Notes under the pieces: model-generated
The model's database searches: none
What the model was told of the DNA's origin: nothing
Seen by the model: the letters and a program-made list of their open reading frames with translations, nothing else
Shown here: one piece after another, positions 43,724 to 52,107 of the stretch
How the letters are laid out: each line of letters opens with the position of its first letter
How positions within the stretch are numbered: the stretch's first letter is position 1
Position numbers and translations under genes: made by a program
DNA from: Myxococcota bacterium
Lineage (GTDB): Bacteria > Myxococcota_A > UBA796 > JAJRTE01
NCBI GenBank assembly: GCA_024278455.1
Contig: JAJRTE010000011.1
Coordinates: 1 to 62,365, forward strand
Length of the DNA: 62,365 nucleotides
Direction of reading: 5' to 3'

Positions 43724-46453
43724 ATGGTGCCCATCTTGTTCCGTCGAAGCTGGTTGCGCATCCTCCTGCCCGTTTGCCTGGCCTGGTTCGCCGTATCGTG
43801 CAGCGAGCCATCCGGGGAGAACCGGGGTGCCGAACCGGGAACCCGCGGGACGGGGACGACAGGCTTGCGAACTGCCCATCCGTCCCCTCGCGCACCCTCC
43901 AGTGTAACCGGGGTCGAGCCGGGGCATCAACTGCCGCCGGGCCGGCGTGCCGGCGCCAAGCCGCAGGAGGCCGGGGGCATGCTCACCGGGCTCGCCAGCA
44001 TGGCCGAAGACACCGAGGGGAGTTGGAACGAAGGACTGGCCGTCGCCGTACCGTCGATTGCCCGCCCACCGACCTGTCCGGACCGCGACCAGGACGGCTA
44101 TCCCGACGCCTGGACCTGTCAGGACCTCCCGGCGGACAGGGCCGACTGCGATGACAGCGACCCGAACGTGGGGCCGGACACCGAACGTTTCGTGCGCCCC
44201 GGTCCGTTCATCATGGGGTCTGCCTCCGCCCACGCGGGAACGGACGAGCAGCCGGTTCACGTGGTCCAGCTCTCCGGCTACTGCCTGGACCGGACAGCGG
44301 TGAGCCGAGCGGCATTCCACGGCAAGCCGGCCGGCGGAGCGCCGGAGGACCGCCGGCCCGTCGAGCGGGTGTCCTGGAACGATGCCCTGGCCTGGTGCCG
44401 GTCTCGAGGCAAGACACTTCCTACCGAGGCGCAGTGGGAGAAGGCGGCTCGAGGCGGTTGTGAATTCGGCGAACGGGAGGACGCCTGCGATCCGGGCGAC
44501 CTGCGTGCCTACCCCTGGGGGAACGACCCGCCGACGTGCGAGCGTGCCAACCACCGGTGTACCATTGGAACGCCGCGGCTGTGCGTCGGCCATGCATCCC
44601 CGGTGGACGAACCGCTCAACGTGGGTCCCTACGGCCACGTCCAGCTCGCCGGCAACGTGTGGGAGTGGGTGCTGGACACCTACCATCCCCACGTCTATCG
44701 CACCGATCCGCCTCGAGTCGATCCCACCGGGCCGGAAGGGGGCGATATCCACGTGTTGAGAGGGGGGGCCTGGAACACGTTCTCGACCAACATGCGCAAC
44801 GCCAACCGGATGAACGGGCTGCTCGAGGGCTCCATCACGGGGATCCGGTGTGCGCGAAGCCGGGTCCGGGGGCAACCCGACCCGGTGTCTCCCCTGGTGT
44901 TGGTGCCGCTGACTGGCGAGGTGATTTCGGCGACCGGTCTCCTGTCCGGGCGCGCCCTGTACGTGACTGCGTTCGAGGCTCAGTTGGCCGACCCGGCCAC
45001 CGGGCGTGTCTCGCCGGGTCAGTCGCCGGTCGCCGAGGTCAAGCTCGATCCGTCCGGGCAGGAGCGGCAGCGGTTCGTGCTCGAGGTTCCGGCGGGCGGC
45101 ACCTACTTTCTCATGGCCTCCCTGGATGCCGGCAAGGAGCCGGCCGCCGAGGGGGGGTGGGAGCCTCCCTCGAGCACGGGGGGCGTGGGGCACGCGGACC
45201 AGAACCCTGTCCCGGTGGCCGGTCCGGTCACCGGTATCACGATCAAGCTCGGTGCCGGGCCCGGCCTGGAAACCGCACCTCTCCGCCTGGACAGGCTCCC
45301 TCCCGCCATTCCGGGCGACCCGGCAGGGGTTCTTCCGGCCGCGGGTTCGGTATGGTCGGCCCCGTTCGTCCTGGCGCCTCTTCCCGCAGGGGGCCATCGT
45401 CCCCAGGTCGCCGTCGGCGAGACCGGGCGGGTGCACGTCGTCTACTATCGCAGGCAAGGAGGCGCGGACGTGGTGATGTACCGGTCCGCGGAGCCTGGTG
45501 GCACGTTCGGGCCGGAGGAGCGGGTGAGTGTGGCGGATGGGCGGAACTGGGGCCCGGACCTGGTGATCGGTCCGGACGGACAGCCCTGGGTGTCCTACGA
45601 CCACGCGGGGCCGCGGGGAGGACAGGTCCATGTCACCCGTCGCACGGATCGAGGCTGGGCGACGCCGGAGCAGGTGTCTGTCGCCACTGGCCGGGAGACC
45701 TCGAGCGCCCACCTCGCGTTTGGCCCGGATGGCACGCTGGTGGTGGTGTGGCTGAGCCAGGATCCGGGAGGACGTGGGGTGTCCCGAGTCCTCGAGAGGC
45801 GGCGGACCCGGGACGGGACCTGGGCACCGATCACCACGCACCACGAAGGGAGCGACGGCCCGCTCCATCCCAATATCGCCGGTGGGCCGGACGGGTGGCT
45901 GGTCACCGGCTTCGACTACCTGGTCAGGCGCGACTACCGGCAGGTACACCTGCGGCTCTCCCGGGACGGGAACTGGGGCCCCCTCCTGCCAGTCGGCGAC
46001 CCCGACCTGTCCACGGAACGACCCAACTTCGTCGTGGGGCCGGCCGGCCTCGCCTTCGCCGCCTGGACTGACACCTACGAAGGGGACCGGGTCGGCGTGT
46101 CCTATGCCACCCGTTTCCTGTACGACGTCGACAGGCCATGGTCTTCGACGTTGCGGCTGACTCGAGGCATTCCCGGCCGGCACTACGACCCGGACGTGGC
46201 AGCAGACTCGAGCGGGCACGTGGTGCTGGTCTGGGCCTGGCAGACGCCGGAGACTTCGACGATCCTGTACTCGGAGTGGCAGGGCAAGCGGTTCAGCACG
46301 CCGAAGCAGGCCTTCACGGGGGGGGCGATGGTCAGCCTGCCCTCGATCGCCGCCGGACCCGACGGCCGTTTCCACCTGGTGTGGAACCAGGGAACCCCGG
46401 ACGAGACCGAGGTGCGCTGTTCGTCGGGGGTGGCGCAGGTGGATCCGGGGTAG
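43724..46453 (+). CDS. SUMF1-domain lipoprotein with MopE-like motif and beta-propeller, 909 aa
   Basis: Signal peptide with Cys26 (WFAVSC) and excellent ribosome binding site CGGAGGGG. After a Pro/Gly-rich linker comes a single Asp/Cys unit like the MopE repeats (DRDQDGYPDAWTC, then ADCDDSDP, residues about 120-148), a SUMF1 domain (about 150-390: GPFIMGSASAH, EQPVHVVQL, GKTLPTEAQWEKAARG, GNVWEWVLD, VLRGGAWNTF) without the catalytic Cys pair, a middle Pro/Gly-rich domain, and a C-terminal half of repeated GPDGxxxV blades (about 545-905) that suggests a six- or seven-bladed sialidase-like propeller. A surface recognition protein is the natural reading; the combination is unusual. Confidence 0.85.
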   Translation: MVPILFRRSWLRILLPVCLAWFAVSCSEPSGENRGAEPGTRGTGTTGLRTAHPSPRAPSSVTGVEPGHQLPPGRRAGAKPQEAGGMLTGLASMAEDTEGSWNEGLAVAVPSIARPPTCPDRDQDGYPDAWTCQDLPADRADCDDSDPNVGPDTERFVRPGPFIMGSASAHAGTDEQPVHVVQLSGYCLDRTAVSRAAFHGKPAGGAPEDRRPVERVSWNDALAWCRSRGKTLPTEAQWEKAARGGCEFGEREDACDPGDLRAYPWGNDPPTCERANHRCTIGTPRLCVGHASPVDEPLNVGPYGHVQLAGNVWEWVLDTYHPHVYRTDPPRVDPTGPEGGDIHVLRGGAWNTFSTNMRNANRMNGLLEGSITGIRCARSRVRGQPDPVSPLVLVPLTGEVISATGLLSGRALYVTAFEAQLADPATGRVSPGQSPVAEVKLDPSGQERQRFVLEVPAGGTYFLMASLDAGKEPAAEGGWEPPSSTGGVGHADQNPVPVAGPVTGITIKLGAGPGLETAPLRLDRLPPAIPGDPAGVLPAAGSVWSAPFVLAPLPAGGHRPQVAVGETGRVHVVYYRRQGGADVVMYRSAEPGGTFGPEERVSVADGRNWGPDLVIGPDGQPWVSYDHAGPRGGQVHVTRRTDRGWATPEQVSVATGRETSSAHLAFGPDGTLVVVWLSQDPGGRGVSRVLERRRTRDGTWAPITTHHEGSDGPLHPNIAGGPDGWLVTGFDYLVRRDYRQVHLRLSRDGNWGPLLPVGDPDLSTERPNFVVGPAGLAFAAWTDTYEGDRVGVSYATRFLYDVDRPWSSTLRLTRGIPGRHYDPDVAADSSGHVVLVWAWQTPETSTILYSEWQGKRFSTPKQAFTGGAMVSLPSIAAGPDGRFHLVWNQGTPDETEVRCSSGVAQVDPG

Positions 46454-46572
46454 GGAGGCTCGAGCAGGGCAAGCGCTCGCCGTCGCGCGCCTGTCGAGTG
46501 CTGATTGATGGTATCATTCGCCAGGCTTCGGTCCCCCGTCCGGCATAACCGTGCCAGGGGAGCAATGGACGG

Positions 46573-46601
46573 TTGAGCATGGACTCTCCGCGTGCTATCC
46601 T
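46573..46601 (+). promoter_or_regulatory. sigma70 promoter candidate before the 46681 gene
   Basis: TTGAGC (46573-46578), 17 bases, TATCCT (46596-46601): four of six consensus bases in each box with ideal spacing, 80 bases before the chosen start at 46681. Its position argues against longer starts of the gene at 46573 or 46579. Confidence 0.45.
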
Positions 46602-46680
46602 GGGCAACGGTTGCGCGGATCGGGCAAGACAGGTACGCAAAAATCGGCACCAGATTCCGAATCAGACCAGGGACCTCATC

Positions 46681-47925
46681 ATGCTACCGGCGACCTTGAC
46701 ATCCGAACTTCCTCCCGAGATCCGACCAGACCGGGTCCGCGGCTGGGTCCGTGTCGGCTCGAGCTTCGACAGCATCATGGGCGAGACCTACCTGATGGAC
46801 CACGACCGGAAACTCGTGGTTCTGACTCGAGAGAGCATCCTCCAGCCGTACCAGGTCTACTATCCATCGGAGCCCATCGAGCTGGAGGCATCCGGTTTCG
46901 AACACGTCGCCTGGGTGGCGGGTGACGGCAAGCGGTTCAAACTCCGGGTGGGCTACGGGGAGGTGGATGACCTCCGCGCGTTCCTGGAGCATGTCGCGCG
47001 GATCGACGCGGATGGGGCCGAAAGGACATCGCCCCCTGACAGTAGCCTCGCCCCTGCCCCCGGCGCGGCACCGGTTTCCACGTTGCCCGAGTTACCGGCG
47101 TCGGGGGTCGGGGAGTCAGCAGTACGAGTTTCCGACCTGCCCGAGTTGCCGGCGTCTGGAGTCGGGGAGTCAGCAGTACCGGTTTCCGAGGTGCCCGAAT
47201 TGCCGGCGTCGGGAGTCGGGGAGTCAGCCGTATCGGCTTCCACGGTCTCCGGGGCGCCTTCGCCGGGAGTCCAGGCGCCTGCTGACCCGGGTGGGCGTTG
47301 GTTTCAGCCATTTGCTCCGCGACCAGTGGAGGAGCCGGCGTTGGACCGTCCGTCCGCCGCGGCTGTTCCGGGGCCGGACGATGGCGGTGAGGGGAATGCC
47401 ACGCCGGAAGCACCTGCGGAGGCGGCCGCAGAGGCCGTTGGCGATTCGGCCGACCGGGACAGCTTGCCGCGGGACCCGGGAACGGAGTCGGCGGAAGCCC
47501 GGTTCTTCGGCGGAAGGCTTGGAACCGCCTGGCGGGCGCGGGCGACCACGGTCGGTGCCAGGACCAGGAAACTCGCGGAGCGCTACAAACTCGACCAGGC
47601 GGCCGCACGACTGGGCAAGAAGGTGGATGGCGTGCTCGGAGATTTCGCCGAGAAGCTCGAGGCTGGTCAGCGGCGTTCGGGGCGGGGCAGTGCCGGCGGG
47701 CGGTCTGGCGGGGGAGCGCCGCCCGCGAGCGGGTCCCCTCTGCCGGAAGCGGAGCCCAGGTTCGTGAAACCGTTGGGTAACGGCAGCCGTGTGATCCTTG
47801 CCGTGCTGGCGATGCTGAATCCGAAGAAGAGCCAGAACGAACTGATGATGTATCTTCCGTTGGCGAAGTTCATCCTTTTTCTGGCCTTCCTGTGGTTCGT
47901 CGTGTCGTTCTTTTCCATCTGTTGA
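46681..47925 (+). CDS. tail-anchored protein with tandem repeats, unknown function, 414 aa
   Basis: I recognise no family. Residues about 1-115 are a folded domain (RGWVRVGSSFDSIMGETYLM, then KRFKLRVGYGEVDDLRAFLE). Residues 136-190 are three copies of an 18-residue repeat, PELPASGVGESAV plus five variable residues. A low-complexity Ala/Pro/Glu region follows, then a basic helical segment (about 280-330) and one membrane helix at the very end (LAKFILFLAFLWFVVSFF), leaving three or four residues outside. The layout suggests a cytoplasmic protein held at the inner membrane by its tail. It is followed after 70 bases by a coiled-coil/barrel protein, likely in the same operon. The start follows CAGGGAC at moderate spacing. 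Confidence 0.7.
   Translation: MLPATLTSELPPEIRPDRVRGWVRVGSSFDSIMGETYLMDHDRKLVVLTRESILQPYQVYYPSEPIELEASGFEHVAWVAGDGKRFKLRVGYGEVDDLRAFLEHVARIDADGAERTSPPDSSLAPAPGAAPVSTLPELPASGVGESAVRVSDLPELPASGVGESAVPVSEVPELPASGVGESAVSASTVSGAPSPGVQAPADPGGRWFQPFAPRPVEEPALDRPSAAAVPGPDDGGEGNATPEAPAEAAAEAVGDSADRDSLPRDPGTESAEARFFGGRLGTAWRARATTVGARTRKLAERYKLDQAAARLGKKVDGVLGDFAEKLEAGQRRSGRGSAGGRSGGGAPPASGSPLPEAEPRFVKPLGNGSRVILAVLAMLNPKKSQNELMMYLPLAKFILFLAFLWFVVSFFSIC
47086..47247 (+). repeat. three tandem 54-bp coding repeats
   Basis: Each 54-base unit encodes PELPASGVGESAV followed by five variable residues (RVSDL, PVSEV, SASTV). The first 13 codons are almost invariant at DNA level, the last five vary. Confidence 0.9.
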
Positions 47926-47995
47926 CACGCTCTCGTTCGTGCCCGCGTGCAGCGGCTGATTGAGGAGCGGTGGATTGCGGATTTCGGAGCAGGTG

Positions 47996-49738
47996 ATGGC
48001 GGGCGGTAGACCTGGTGGCAGCAGCGGGCGAGGTGGACGTAGCGAGTGGCGATGGTTCCCGGGTTCCGGGCATATCGCCGCCTGGCTCCTGGTTTCGTGC
48101 CTGGCCATGCTGTTCGGAAAGACGGTGTGTGCCGGGGAAGATGTCCAGGGCAGCGGGTCTGCAGTAGACACGGTGACCGTGCTTCCGTTCGTGACGGTTG
48201 GCCTGGACCGAACCGCAGCGGCCGGGCTGAGCGACACCATTGTGCGGCTGCTGGGCACCTATCCCGGCCTCGAGGTGCGGGTGCACGTGCCCGACCCCCC
48301 CCTGGACCGGGCTTGCCTGGGTTCGGTCGGTTGCCTGCACGCACTCGGGACGCGCTTGGGCACCGCCCATCTCCTCCTGGGTCTCGCCCGACAGCAGGAA
48401 GGGAGAATCACGCTGACCCTCATTCTGTTCGACGTGGGCGCTGCCCTCCCGGTGCAGCGTGTCTCGGTGGACCTTCCCGGAGACGCCGGCCGGTTCGCGC
48501 GCGTGCTACGCCCGATCATCCACGAGATAGCCATGTCCGCGGGAGGCGGGTCGTCGCCGGGCGAGAGCGAGGGTATCGAGGCCGGCGAGGTGGATGTCGC
48601 GGTCCGTTCTACGGGTGAAGCCGACGTGGCCGGGGAAGAGCCGTCGCCGACCTCGCTCGACGACCTTCTGGACATTCCGGCATCCGGCCCGCCGCCTTCA
48701 CCGGTGGTCAGCGTGAGCGTGGCCGGGGACCAGGGAGCCGCCCCCACGCCTCCTCCCTCGAGCAGGGAGGCGGCTTCCTACGGGGAGGACGGTGGCACTG
48801 GCGAACCCCTGTCCGACCGGGAGCGGGTGCGCCAGGAGAAGAAGCGGCGCAAGGCAATGGCGCGTCGGGCCCGGGAGGAGAATCGGAGGCGGGAGAAGGA
48901 GCGAAGGGAACTGGAGCGCCGTCGCGAGGCGGAGTTGAAAGCAGCCGCTCGGGCCGCTGAGGAGAGGCGCAAGCAGGAGGTTCTCGAGGCCAAGGCCCGG
49001 CAGCGCGAGGTGGAGCGCAGGCGCAAGGAGGAGTCGAGGCGGCGAGCCATCAACGTGAAGCGTGCGCGCAAGGGCCTCCCACCGCTGCCCGAGCCCGAAC
49101 CCGCGCCGGCGGAGCCGAGGGCCGCGTCCTCGCTTGCTGAGCATGCCACCACCGGGTCGTCCTCGAGCGCGGAAGGCTCGTCCACCCCCTCGAGCCTGGA
49201 AAATGCGTCCGGAACGGCGACCTCGAGCGCATCGTTGATCGCCGGGATGGGCGGTGAGCCGGAGGCGCCTCTTTTCCTGGAGAACGATGGCCCGTGGCAG
49301 GTCGGCACCTTCGGTGGACTCTCCTACTTCGTCGGGTTCGGCCTCCTGGGCACTGGTATCGAGATCGCCTACTCGAGGCTTCCCTGGCTGTGGCTGGAGG
49401 GCGCATTCGAATCCCTGCATGCCAAGAATCCTGACACCGCGCGCTGGTTCTACCTCGTCACCACGCGGTTCGGGGCCGTTGTGCGCAAGGAGGCCGGCCC
49501 GCTCCATCCCTACGGCGGGATCGACGGTGTTGCCTTGCTGTTCGGGCCGTCCGCCTGGGCATGGGGAGGCACCGCCCGGACCGGCCTGGACATCATGGTG
49601 GGCCGGGGAATCGGTTTCCGGATCGAACTGGCCGCCGGCGCACTACACAGCAAGACCCTGACCGACCAGATCTACCAGTACCCGGACGCGACAGGCCTGT
49701 TCGTCCGGTTCGGCCTCGGCGTTCGATACCATTTCTAG
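47996..49738 (+). CDS. secreted protein with coiled coil and C-terminal outer-membrane barrel, 580 aa
   Basis: Basic start and one hydrophobic signal segment (AAWLLVSCLAMLFG, about 28-41). Residues about 50-170 are a globular domain, VLPFVTVGLDRTAAAGLSDT, then LGSVGCLHALGTRLGTAHLL, of the kind often seen in deltaproteobacterial envelope proteins and faintly like the TolB N-terminal domain. Residues about 265-360 are an almost unbroken Arg/Glu/Lys coiled coil. After a Ser-rich linker, residues about 415-580 alternate in the way of barrel strands and end in RFGLGVRYHF, with the terminal Phe expected of an outer-membrane barrel. ATG at 47996 follows GGAGCAGG. It probably spans periplasm to outer membrane and may link to the tail-anchored protein upstream. 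Confidence 0.75.
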   Translation: MAGGRPGGSSGRGGRSEWRWFPGSGHIAAWLLVSCLAMLFGKTVCAGEDVQGSGSAVDTVTVLPFVTVGLDRTAAAGLSDTIVRLLGTYPGLEVRVHVPDPPLDRACLGSVGCLHALGTRLGTAHLLLGLARQQEGRITLTLILFDVGAALPVQRVSVDLPGDAGRFARVLRPIIHEIAMSAGGGSSPGESEGIEAGEVDVAVRSTGEADVAGEEPSPTSLDDLLDIPASGPPPSPVVSVSVAGDQGAAPTPPPSSREAASYGEDGGTGEPLSDRERVRQEKKRRKAMARRAREENRRREKERRELERRREAELKAAARAAEERRKQEVLEAKARQREVERRRKEESRRRAINVKRARKGLPPLPEPEPAPAEPRAASSLAEHATTGSSSSAEGSSTPSSLENASGTATSSASLIAGMGGEPEAPLFLENDGPWQVGTFGGLSYFVGFGLLGTGIEIAYSRLPWLWLEGAFESLHAKNPDTARWFYLVTTRFGAVVRKEAGPLHPYGGIDGVALLFGPSAWAWGGTARTGLDIMVGRGIGFRIELAAGALHSKTLTDQIYQYPDATGLFVRFGLGVRYHF

Positions 49739-49825
49739 CCCGGCTGGCAACAAGGGGTCTTTCCAGGCTCCCTGGGCCGGAGCGGGGAGTGGGGCGGCTG
49801 TCTCGAGTGTTCGGTTTCGCGACCA

Positions 49826-50944
49826 TCACGCGAGGATGCCGAGTCGTTGGAGCACGCCGGAATCGAAGCCGAGGAGGCGGGGCTCCGGTACCAGCGAGAC
49901 GCCGAATCTCTCCAGGACCGCCTGGCGGATACTGGAGGCCAGCTCGACGATCTCCGCCGCCGTCGCCCCACCCGGATTGACGATGGCCAGGGCGTGCTTG
50001 CTGGAGAGCGCCACCCGCCCTTGGCGGAATCCTCGAGGGAAACCTGCCTCTTCGATCAGCCAGCCCGCGGAGAGCTTGATCTTGCCGTTGCTGGCCGGGA
50101 ATTGGGGGACCGGCCTCCCGGTCCTGGCGCCTCGAGCCGCCATGTCGCGGACCCGCCGGGCCACTGCGGGGGAAACCACCGGATTCGTGAAAAAGGAGCC
50201 CGCGCTCCGTCCATCAGGGTCGGCCGGGTCGTACAGCATGGACTTGGACGCCCGAATGGAGAGCACCGCCTCCCGCACATCGGCAAGCGTGGGTTTTCGG
50301 CCGGGACACGCCTGCTCGAGACGGCGTGCAAGCTCGTCGTAACGTACCGTGGGTTCGCCTCGAGGCCGCAAGCGAAACGCGACCCGGACGATCACGAAGC
50401 GGTCGTGCCACGATGTCTTGAACGCGCTGGTGCGGTAGCCGAAGCGGCAGTCGGCGGCGGTGACATGGCGCGTTCGGCCGTCGTGCCGGTCGATCACCTG
50501 GAGCCAGTCGATGGTTTCGGCGACCTCCTGCCCGTAGGCGCCGATGTTCTGGATCGGGGCCGCTCCCACTGTGCCCGGGATGCCGCCCAGGCACTCGATC
50601 CCGGCGAGATTCTCCCGGACGGCTCGAGCGGTGAGTGCGTCCCATTCCGCCCCCGCGCCGGCCTGGATGTGAGCGCCGGAGGGGCCTGTCGAGAGTGTGA
50701 CCTCGCTGTACTCGAGCCGTATGACCAGGCCGGCGAACCCCTGGTCGGCGACGAGGAGGTTGCTGCCGCCTCCCAGGACGAAGACCTCGAGGTGCTGGTC
50801 CGCGGCCCACTCGAGACAGGAGGCGACGTCACGGGGTCCGCGGCACGACGCGAGGAACCGGGCGGGTCCTCCCACGCCGATCGTGGTTCTCGAGGCGAGC
50901 GGAACATCTTCCTGGAGCGAGACCGGGAGGTGCCGGGGGGGCAT
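49826..50944 (-). CDS. murB: UDP-N-acetylenolpyruvoylglucosamine reductase MurB, 372 aa
   Basis: Second step of UDP-MurNAc synthesis: NADPH-dependent reduction of the enolpyruvyl group. Residues 10-90 carry the FAD-binding phrases TTIGVGGPARFL and VFVLGGGSNLLV; AECxG-like core NLAGIECLGGIPGTVGAAPI gives the pyrophosphate loop; RYDELARRL and SAGSFFTNPVV (active Ser) and the E. coli-type C-terminal extension mark it as type I MurB. Length is slightly above the E. coli enzyme. It is not in a mur cluster here but alone, leftward, upstream of the convergent barrel protein. The start MPPRHLPVSL is the only sensible one. Confidence 0.96.
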   Translation of the reverse strand: MPPRHLPVSLQEDVPLASRTTIGVGGPARFLASCRGPRDVASCLEWAADQHLEVFVLGGGSNLLVADQGFAGLVIRLEYSEVTLSTGPSGAHIQAGAGAEWDALTARAVRENLAGIECLGGIPGTVGAAPIQNIGAYGQEVAETIDWLQVIDRHDGRTRHVTAADCRFGYRTSAFKTSWHDRFVIVRVAFRLRPRGEPTVRYDELARRLEQACPGRKPTLADVREAVLSIRASKSMLYDPADPDGRSAGSFFTNPVVSPAVARRVRDMAARGARTGRPVPQFPASNGKIKLSAGWLIEEAGFPRGFRQGRVALSSKHALAIVNPGGATAAEIVELASSIRQAVLERFGVSLVPEPRLLGFDSGVLQRLGILA

Positions 50945-51042
50945 GGGATCCTCTCACACTGTTGCCGGGCCGCCGTCCTCTCGCTTCGTACCCGTGGTTG
51001 TCAGTGGGAGCACGCACGAGAGAATGTGGAGCGCGAGTCGGG

Positions 51043-51879
51043 TCATCGTTTCGAAAGGGCGTCCGGGCGGAACTCCGAGATCGGGAGAGACTTCCCGTTT
51101 TCGAAACGGACGTAGGTCAGCTCCGTGTACATCCCCTCGACCAGGTTGGACGACATGACGAAGAGGCTTGGCCGCAGCAATCCGCCGTAGTTCTTGGGGT
51201 TCTTGAACTCGAGTGTCTTGATCAGCTTGCCTGACAGGGTGTAGAACTCCTGCTTCACCGACTGGTACCCTTCCTTGGAGACGGTGTACCGGATGCGGTC
51301 GTAGGTGACGGAGCGGTTCTTGGCTCGCAGCTCGAGCACCCAGGTGGCATCGGTCTCCGCCGCGATGGCCGGCGTGTAGTCCTCCTCGTAGTCCAGCCGC
51401 ATGATGTCACCGTTGTTGAAATCGCTTCCTCCCAGCGACTGCTTGGGGCTCATCCGGATGGTGCGTTTCGTGTCCGGGAGGTACATCCAGATCTGGCCTT
51501 CCCGCCGCAGCATGCGCTGGCCCGCCTGGTAGGGAGGATAGATGTAGTCCGCCCGGACCAGGTCCTTGTTCTTCTTGTAGAGCAACATCCTCGAGAGGAA
51601 ATCCTCCTGGCCGGGCTTGTGCTGAACCATCTCGATCTCTGCCGAGAACTCCTCGGGAAACAGCCGGCTGCCCGCCTCCTTCAGCAGTTGTCGTGCCGTG
51701 AGCGCCTCTTCTTGCTTGTCCGTGCTCCAGGCCACGGCAATGTCTCTTCCAGGCAGCGTGCCGGCAGCGACATCCTCCGTCGCCCGGACCTCCAGGGAGG
51801 GCGGCTGTCCGCCTGCCTCTCCGGCCACCGAGACTGCTGCCGCGAGGAGAAGCGCGGCAAAACGGTACGTCGATTCCAT
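51043..51879 (-). CDS. LolA-like outer-membrane lipoprotein-sorting protein, 278 aa
   Basis: Signal peptide (residues 1-23, FAALLLAAAVSVAGEAGG), then a one-domain beta-rich protein with YKKNKDLVRADYIYPPYQAG, GQIWMYLPDTKRTIRMSP, and a C-terminal YVRFENGKSLPISEF; this is the LolA_like (DUF4292-style) group described as outer membrane lipoprotein-sorting proteins, often paired with RND transporters. It would bind lipids or lipoproteins in the periplasm. The start MESTYRFAAL is preferred because GAGGAGC precedes it, over a longer frame 42 codons upstream. No RND transporter gene is adjacent; hemW follows it upstream on the same strand after about 230 bases. Confidence 0.8.
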   Translation of the reverse strand: MESTYRFAALLLAAAVSVAGEAGGQPPSLEVRATEDVAAGTLPGRDIAVAWSTDKQEEALTARQLLKEAGSRLFPEEFSAEIEMVQHKPGQEDFLSRMLLYKKNKDLVRADYIYPPYQAGQRMLRREGQIWMYLPDTKRTIRMSPKQSLGGSDFNNGDIMRLDYEEDYTPAIAAETDATWVLELRAKNRSVTYDRIRYTVSKEGYQSVKQEFYTLSGKLIKTLEFKNPKNYGGLLRPSLFVMSSNLVEGMYTELTYVRFENGKSLPISEFRPDALSKR

Positions 51880-52107
51880 GGGTTGCTCCTCGCCTCGAGC
51901 GGTGCTCGAGGACTTCCTGCGTTCTCTGTCGCTCTCCATGTTCTCTCGTCCAGCGGGGCCGGCACGGGGCGGGGCCGGTGATACCCGGGGCGAAGAAGAC
52001 ATCATAGCCTCGAGAAGTCCGCCTGGCCAGTGTGGCGCCGGCGGAAGCCGCCCGGGCGTCTTCTCCGGCGCCTTGCCGGGCGAGGCACAGGGGTCCCCGT
52101 CTCGTCG

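Noticed and set aside
43538..46375. 945-codon leftward frame over the SUMF1/propeller gene
   Set aside because: Antisense shadow; the rightward gene has signal peptide, domains and a strong ribosome binding site.
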